The notes below the pieces were generated by a model that saw nothing but the letters and a program-made list of their open reading frames with translations, was not told the DNA's origin and did not search any database. Below, one piece after another: positions 5,257-8,144 of a stretch of 8,144 bases of DNA (positions within the stretch are counted from its first letter, which is position 1; each line of letters begins with the position of its first letter). The translations under genes were made by a program, and so were the position numbers. Source of the stretch: Candidatus Latescibacterota bacterium (GTDB lineage Bacteria; Latescibacterota; UBA2968; GCA-2709665); contig JASLMQ010000974.1 of assembly GCA_030746455.1 (NCBI GenBank), forward strand, positions 1 through 8,144, in the 5' to 3' direction.

Positions 5257-6183
5257 CTAGCCTTCAAGTACCATACGGAGCAGCGCCATGCGAATGAACA
5301 GCCCGTTGTGAGCCTGCCGGAAGTAGGCCGCCCTGGGGTCGCTGTCCACCTCCGTGGCGATCTCGTCCACCCGGGGCAGAGGGTGCATCACGCGGGCGTG
5401 TTCCGGCAGCGCCTGCATCAGGTCCGCGTCGATGATGTACTTGCCCCGCGCCTGCTCGTAGTCCTCGGTCCGGTCGCCGAACCGCTCGCGCTGGATCCGC
5501 GTCTGGTAGACCACGTCGACCTTTCGCGCGACCTCGGTGAGGTCCTTCGCCTCCTCGAACCAGACGCCGTGGCGTCTGAGGTACTCCTTGATGTCCTCCT
5601 TCATCCGGACCACGTCGGGTGCCACGAAGTAGATCTTCATGTCATCGTACTTGGCCAGGAGATAGGCGAGGGACCGGACCGTTCGCCCGTTGGCGAGGTC
5701 ACCCACCATCGCCACCGAGATGCCGTCCAGCCGACCGATCTCCTTCTGGATGGTGTACATATCCAGCAGCGCCTGGGTCGGGTGCTGGCCCGGGCCGTCA
5801 CCCGCGTTGATGATGGGAACCGAGGACACATCCGCCGCCCGGCGGGCCGCGCCGCTTTCGTGATGGCGCATCACGATCACGTCCGCGTAGCCCTGCACGA
5901 TCCGGATCGTGTCCTCCAGCGTCTCCCCCTTCGCGGCGGATGAGAACTCCTGTGCGCTCTCCGTGGTGACCACTTCGCCGCCGAGGCGCCGCATCGCCGC
6001 TTCGAAGGAGAGCCGGGTACGTGTGCTCGGCTCGTAAAAAAGCGTGGCCATGATCCGACGATTCAGGATGTTGGAGCCGTAGCGGCTCACCACCTCCTCC
6101 ATCTGCTTTGTCACCGAGAAGATCTCGGTCAGCAGGTCCCTGTCGAATTGCTGGGACTCGACAACGTGGAACAGTGGCTCCAT
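5257..6183 (-). CDS. pyrB: Aspartate carbamoyltransferase, catalytic subunit
   Basis: Condenses carbamoyl phosphate and aspartate to carbamoyl aspartate, the committed step of pyrimidine synthesis, in the cytoplasm. The 308-residue length is normal for the family. Carbamoyl-phosphate-binding residues are in FYEPSTRTR (49-57), K85 lies in SSAAKGET, HPTQALLDM is at 134-142, and the aspartate-side loop HPLPRVDEI is at 267-275. All are intact. ATG at 6183 has AAGGAGG eight bases upstream. The frame stays open up to 6570, but that extension crosses the promoter and attenuator and is not protein. No pyrI or pyrC is adjacent. Upstream sit a good promoter, a possible leader peptide and a terminator-like hairpin, which suggests control by transcription attenuation. 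Confidence 0.97.
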   Translation of the reverse strand: MEPLFHVVESQQFDRDLLTEIFSVTKQMEEVVSRYGSNILNRRIMATLFYEPSTRTRLSFEAAMRRLGGEVVTTESAQEFSSAAKGETLEDTIRIVQGYADVIVMRHHESGAARRAADVSSVPIINAGDGPGQHPTQALLDMYTIQKEIGRLDGISVAMVGDLANGRTVRSLAYLLAKYDDMKIYFVAPDVVRMKEDIKEYLRRHGVWFEEAKDLTEVARKVDVVYQTRIQRERFGDRTEDYEQARGKYIIDADLMQALPEHARVMHPLPRVDEIATEVDSDPRAAYFRQAHNGLFIRMALLRMVLEG

Positions 6184-6185
6184 GG

Positions 6186-6284
6186 TCACGCCCTCCTTCG
6201 GGTACAGAAAAACAGCTCCCCGTCTCGGGGGAGCTTCCGATCGATTCGCTGAGTGTCCGAACGTTCGTCCGGTGTCCGTGTCAT
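6186..6284 (-). CDS. Possible 32-residue leader peptide of pyrB
   Basis: A short frame starts at ATG 6284, only about two bases after the predicted transcript start, so it would be nearly leaderless. It runs through the terminator hairpin (codons 17-24, then UUU UUC) and stops two bases before the pyrB ATG, so the pyrB ribosome binding site falls in its last codons. The layout recalls the E. coli pyrBI leader, where translating ribosomes prevent termination when transcription is slow. Unlike that case, there is no U-rich pause tract before the hairpin. No sequence homology is recognised; inferred from layout. Confidence 0.4.
   Translation of the reverse strand: MTRTPDERSDTQRIDRKLPRDGELFFCTRRRA
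6208..6235 (-). terminator. Terminator-like hairpin (probable attenuator) in the pyrB leader
   Basis: AGCTCCCC at 6214-6221 and GGGGAGCT at 6228-6235 form a perfect 8-bp stem with a 6-base loop; on the minus strand it is followed by G and TTTTT (6212-6208). It lies between the pyrB promoter and its ribosome binding site. The upstream neighbour is divergent, so it has no other gene to terminate and probably attenuates pyrB. Confidence 0.75.
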
Positions 6285-6293
6285 TTGGCCGGC

Positions 6294-6322
6294 AATATAG
6301 CCGGGCCTCGCGGCTTTGGCAA
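6294..6322 (-). promoter_or_regulatory. Sigma-70-type promoter of pyrB
   Basis: TTGCCA (6322-6317) and TATATT (6299-6294) on the minus strand, each five of six to consensus, with a 17-base spacer. The predicted transcript start is near 6286, giving a leader of about 100 bases that holds the hairpin. Confidence 0.75.
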
Positions 6323-6375
6323 GGACAAAATGGGAGCCGGCGTTCGCTCACGTCGTCGGGACTTGCCCCCCACGC

Positions 6376-6405
6376 TTGACAAGGGCTTCGAACCGATCGT
6401 ATATG
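6376..6405 (+). promoter_or_regulatory. Sigma-70-type promoter of the divergent glycosidase-like gene
   Basis: A perfect TTGACA (6376-6381) is followed after 18 bases by TATATG (6400-6405). The predicted start near 6412 gives a 5-prime leader of about 67 bases to ATG 6479. It is back-to-back with the pyrB promoter, about 55 bases apart. Confidence 0.6.
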
Positions 6406-6422
6406 TAGTAATCCATCTCTCG

Positions 6423-6453
6423 CTTTCGTGCTTTTGGTGCCTTTCGTGGTGCC
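6423..6453 (-). repeat. Short 9-base-period repeat (CACGAAAGG type)
   Basis: On the minus strand the units CACGAAAGG, CACCAAAAG and CACGAAAG follow one another, preceded by GGCAC. It lies in the transcribed leader of the plus-strand gene, between its promoter and start codon. It resembles the CACAGAG repeat at 2854-2880 in period but not in wording. Confidence 0.6.
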
Positions 6454-6478
6454 GCCTCTGGCTCGTCGCAGCTCGCCG

Positions 6479-8144
6479 ATGACCCGCTTGCTCTTCCATC
6501 TCACCCTCCTGGGAGTGCCTATGGCTACCCCATCCGCAGATGCCCGGCAGTCCCATAGAATCGCCCTCATCCACCTTCCCGAGTGGACCGACGCGCAGGT
6601 CGAGCCCTTCCGCTCGCTCCTGGACCGGAACGGCCTGGCCTTCGACGTCCTTCAGGCCGTGTCGGTGGAGGCCCTCGAGCCCTACGGCCTGGTGGTCGTG
6701 CCCGGATGGAATGACGAGGACCACACCTTCTACTACGCCTTGAAGGTCGCCTTCTACCGGGGCGGCCGTCTCCTGGGCTGCGCGTGGGGAGAGGACTTCT
6801 GGGCGAAGGGCCTTATCTCGTGGCTCTGGGACACGGAGGAACCCGGACTCGAGATCACGGCCACGGAGGACCACAGGGCCGTGTATCTGCCCGACCCCGG
6901 CCTCCTGTCCGATCCCGATGCCATCGGTCTGGTCTGCCGCGCGCTCCTCGAGTCGAACCTGTCGCTGCCCGGAGACGTTCCCGCGAAGACCTACGCGCAC
7001 CCCAAGCCCGACTGGGCCGTCCGGGGGGAGACCTTGACCATCGACGGCGAGCCCGTGTTGCTGCGCGGAATCGGCACCCTTTCCGTCAGCGGCAGTCTGC
7101 CGCCCGACCAGGTCGAGCGGTCCCTCGCGATGCACCGCGATCTGGGACTGAATTTCGTACTCGGCTATTCGGGCTACGACGCCGACCTGGACGCCTTCGA
7201 ACAGGCGCTCGACGCGGTCCACCACCACGGCATGCACGCCGTCGTCTGGATCGGCGGTCCCCGCGGGCACTTCCTCCCCGGCGTGGCCGCATACAGCGAG
7301 AAGCCTCTGCGCGACGACTGGTGGCTGCGGCATCTGCCCTACCGAAACCATCCCGCTCTAATCGGATGGAACATGTGCGACGACACCTTCGACCGCTACT
7401 ACCCCTTCCTCGAGCGGACGGAGCAGGTCATCAAGCGCTACGATCGGGAAAGCGCCATCACGGTCACCAAGATGGATACGCGGCGCCCCGACCAGCTCCC
7501 TGTGGGGGCCTTCCGGAAATGGGTCGATCTGATCGACTACCCGATGACCTACCTCTATCCGATCCAGAAGGATGAGACCTACGGCGTAATCGACATCGAG
7601 GGGGGACTCGAGGACCTGCAACTCCTCATCGCCAACACCCAGCGCGTCTGGGAGAAGGCCGTCTACATCCAGATCTGGTGCCAGGCCCACATGCAGGGCC
7701 CTGCCTACGCCCGGGTGGGCCTGGGCCCCGGCGAAACCTTCCTCCCCTCCGCGGAGCAGCAGCGCCTGATGACGTACTACATCCTCCAGGCCGGCGCCCG
7801 GGGCGTGGTCTACTTCAACTCGAGCAGCATCCTGGACGAACACCTCGGGATGGGGAGGCGGAACGAGATCGGCCTGGTCTGGCACGAGCTGACGCCACTG
7901 GAGGGAATCATCGCTGCAGGAGACCGTCTATCGCTCGAGACCGACCGCGACGATGTCGAGGCCGTCGCCTATACCCACGATGGAGAGGCCGCCGTGCTCC
8001 TCAGTGCCCACATGCCGAAGTCCAACCGCTATGTCTCCGGCGGGAGCATCGAGGCCGTCTCGGTCTCCCTTCCGGCGGATCTGTACGGCGGGTCCACCGT
8101 CTATCAGCTGGCATTCCCCGACGTCGAGCTCCTGAAGTGCACGA
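6479..8144 (+). CDS. Probable secreted glycoside-hydrolase-like (TIM-barrel) protein, C-terminus outside window
   Basis: 555 codons are open on the plus strand to the window edge. The start at 6479 gives a Sec-type signal peptide: Met-Thr-Arg, a hydrophobic stretch LLFHLTLLGV, and a probable cut after S-A-D-A (19-22). It lacks a good ribosome binding site; ATG at 6524 has GGGAG six bases upstream and would remove the signal. Residues about 28-130 look like a Rossmann-type glutamine-amidotransferase-like domain (VVVPGW, GGRLLGCAWG). From about 185, TIDGEPVLLRGIG opens a region typical of clan GH-A glycosidases, with HPALIGWN near 290-298, IDYPMTYLYP further on, and GARGVVYFNSSS late. The position after IGWN, where such enzymes usually have the catalytic Glu, reads M-C-D-D (299-302). 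A sugar-cleaving or sugar-binding role outside the cytoplasm is inferred; substrate and CAZy family are not recognised. Divergent from pyrB. Confidence 0.7.
   Translation, partial: MTRLLFHLTLLGVPMATPSADARQSHRIALIHLPEWTDAQVEPFRSLLDRNGLAFDVLQAVSVEALEPYGLVVVPGWNDEDHTFYYALKVAFYRGGRLLGCAWGEDFWAKGLISWLWDTEEPGLEITATEDHRAVYLPDPGLLSDPDAIGLVCRALLESNLSLPGDVPAKTYAHPKPDWAVRGETLTIDGEPVLLRGIGTLSVSGSLPPDQVERSLAMHRDLGLNFVLGYSGYDADLDAFEQALDAVHHHGMHAVVWIGGPRGHFLPGVAAYSEKPLRDDWWLRHLPYRNHPALIGWNMCDDTFDRYYPFLERTEQVIKRYDRESAITVTKMDTRRPDQLPVGAFRKWVDLIDYPMTYLYPIQKDETYGVIDIEGGLEDLQLLIANTQRVWEKAVYIQIWCQAHMQGPAYARVGLGPGETFLPSAEQQRLMTYYILQAGARGVVYFNSSSILDEHLGMGRRNEIGLVWHELTPLEGIIAAGDRLSLETDRDDVEAVAYTHDGEAAVLLSAHMPKSNRYVSGGSIEAVSVSLPADLYGGSTVYQLAFPDVELLKCT

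Noticed and set aside
6348..6416. 22-residue minus-strand frame (starts M-D-Y-Y-I-Y-D-R-F) upstream of the pyrB promoter
   Set aside because: Its composition looks protein-like and GAGAG precedes it, but it is very short, overlaps the plus-strand promoter boxes and matches nothing I know. Conservation in relatives would be needed to revive it.
6184..6570. N-terminal extension of the pyrB frame to 437 residues
   Set aside because: The extension crosses the promoter, the terminator hairpin and the CACGAAAGG repeat. ATG 6183 with AAGGAGG gives the normal family length.

Overview
The window is bacterial, GC-rich and densely coding, with Shine-Dalgarno sites ahead of most genes. The gene content is pyrB, sugar-acid and sugar catabolism genes, a secreted glycosidase-like protein, a 23S-IVS-type four-helix-bundle protein and short-period intergenic repeats. 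This mix would fit an environmental, uncultivated heterotroph, for example from Latescibacterota, Poribacteria or related phyla. That is an impression from gene content; no rRNA or other phylogenetic marker is present.

Layout. All genes from 1 to 6183 are on the minus strand, and the last gene is on the plus strand. In minus-strand transcription order they are: pyrB (6183-5257), preceded by a strong promoter, a possible leader peptide and an intrinsic-terminator-like hairpin; a gene-free gap (5256-4924); a 46-residue zinc-ribbon protein (4923-4783) overlapping by ATGA an L-rhamnonate dehydratase-like enolase-superfamily enzyme (4786-3626); an inverted array of 7-base repeats (3620-3504); an AT-rich possible promoter; a small FlgM-like protein (3279-3076) with an intrinsic terminator; a run of hairpins and a 9-base-period repeat (3007-2854); a deacylase of the succinylglutamate desuccinylase/aspartoacylase family (2693-1722); a second inverted heptamer array; a four-helix-bundle protein (1601-1152); a third heptamer array; and an FGGY sugar kinase (1077 to beyond the window start). 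Diverging from pyrB, a plus-strand gene from 6479 runs off the right edge. It encodes a probable secreted glycoside-hydrolase-like protein and has its own promoter.

How the genes may work together. The dehydratase and the FGGY kinase could serve breakdown of deoxy-sugars or sugar acids. The deacylase could remove acyl groups from a small substrate, and the glycosidase-like protein could release sugars outside the cell. This link is inferred from proximity only. pyrB is a housekeeping pyrimidine gene next to them.

The most unusual structure is the family of degenerate heptamer repeats (consensus GAC-S-AC-N). It occurs at three intergenic sites, twice as head-to-head inverted arrays that start at or within 5 bases of an upstream gene's stop codon. 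Two of the sites bracket the four-helix-bundle gene, so that gene and its repeats may form a small dispersed element.
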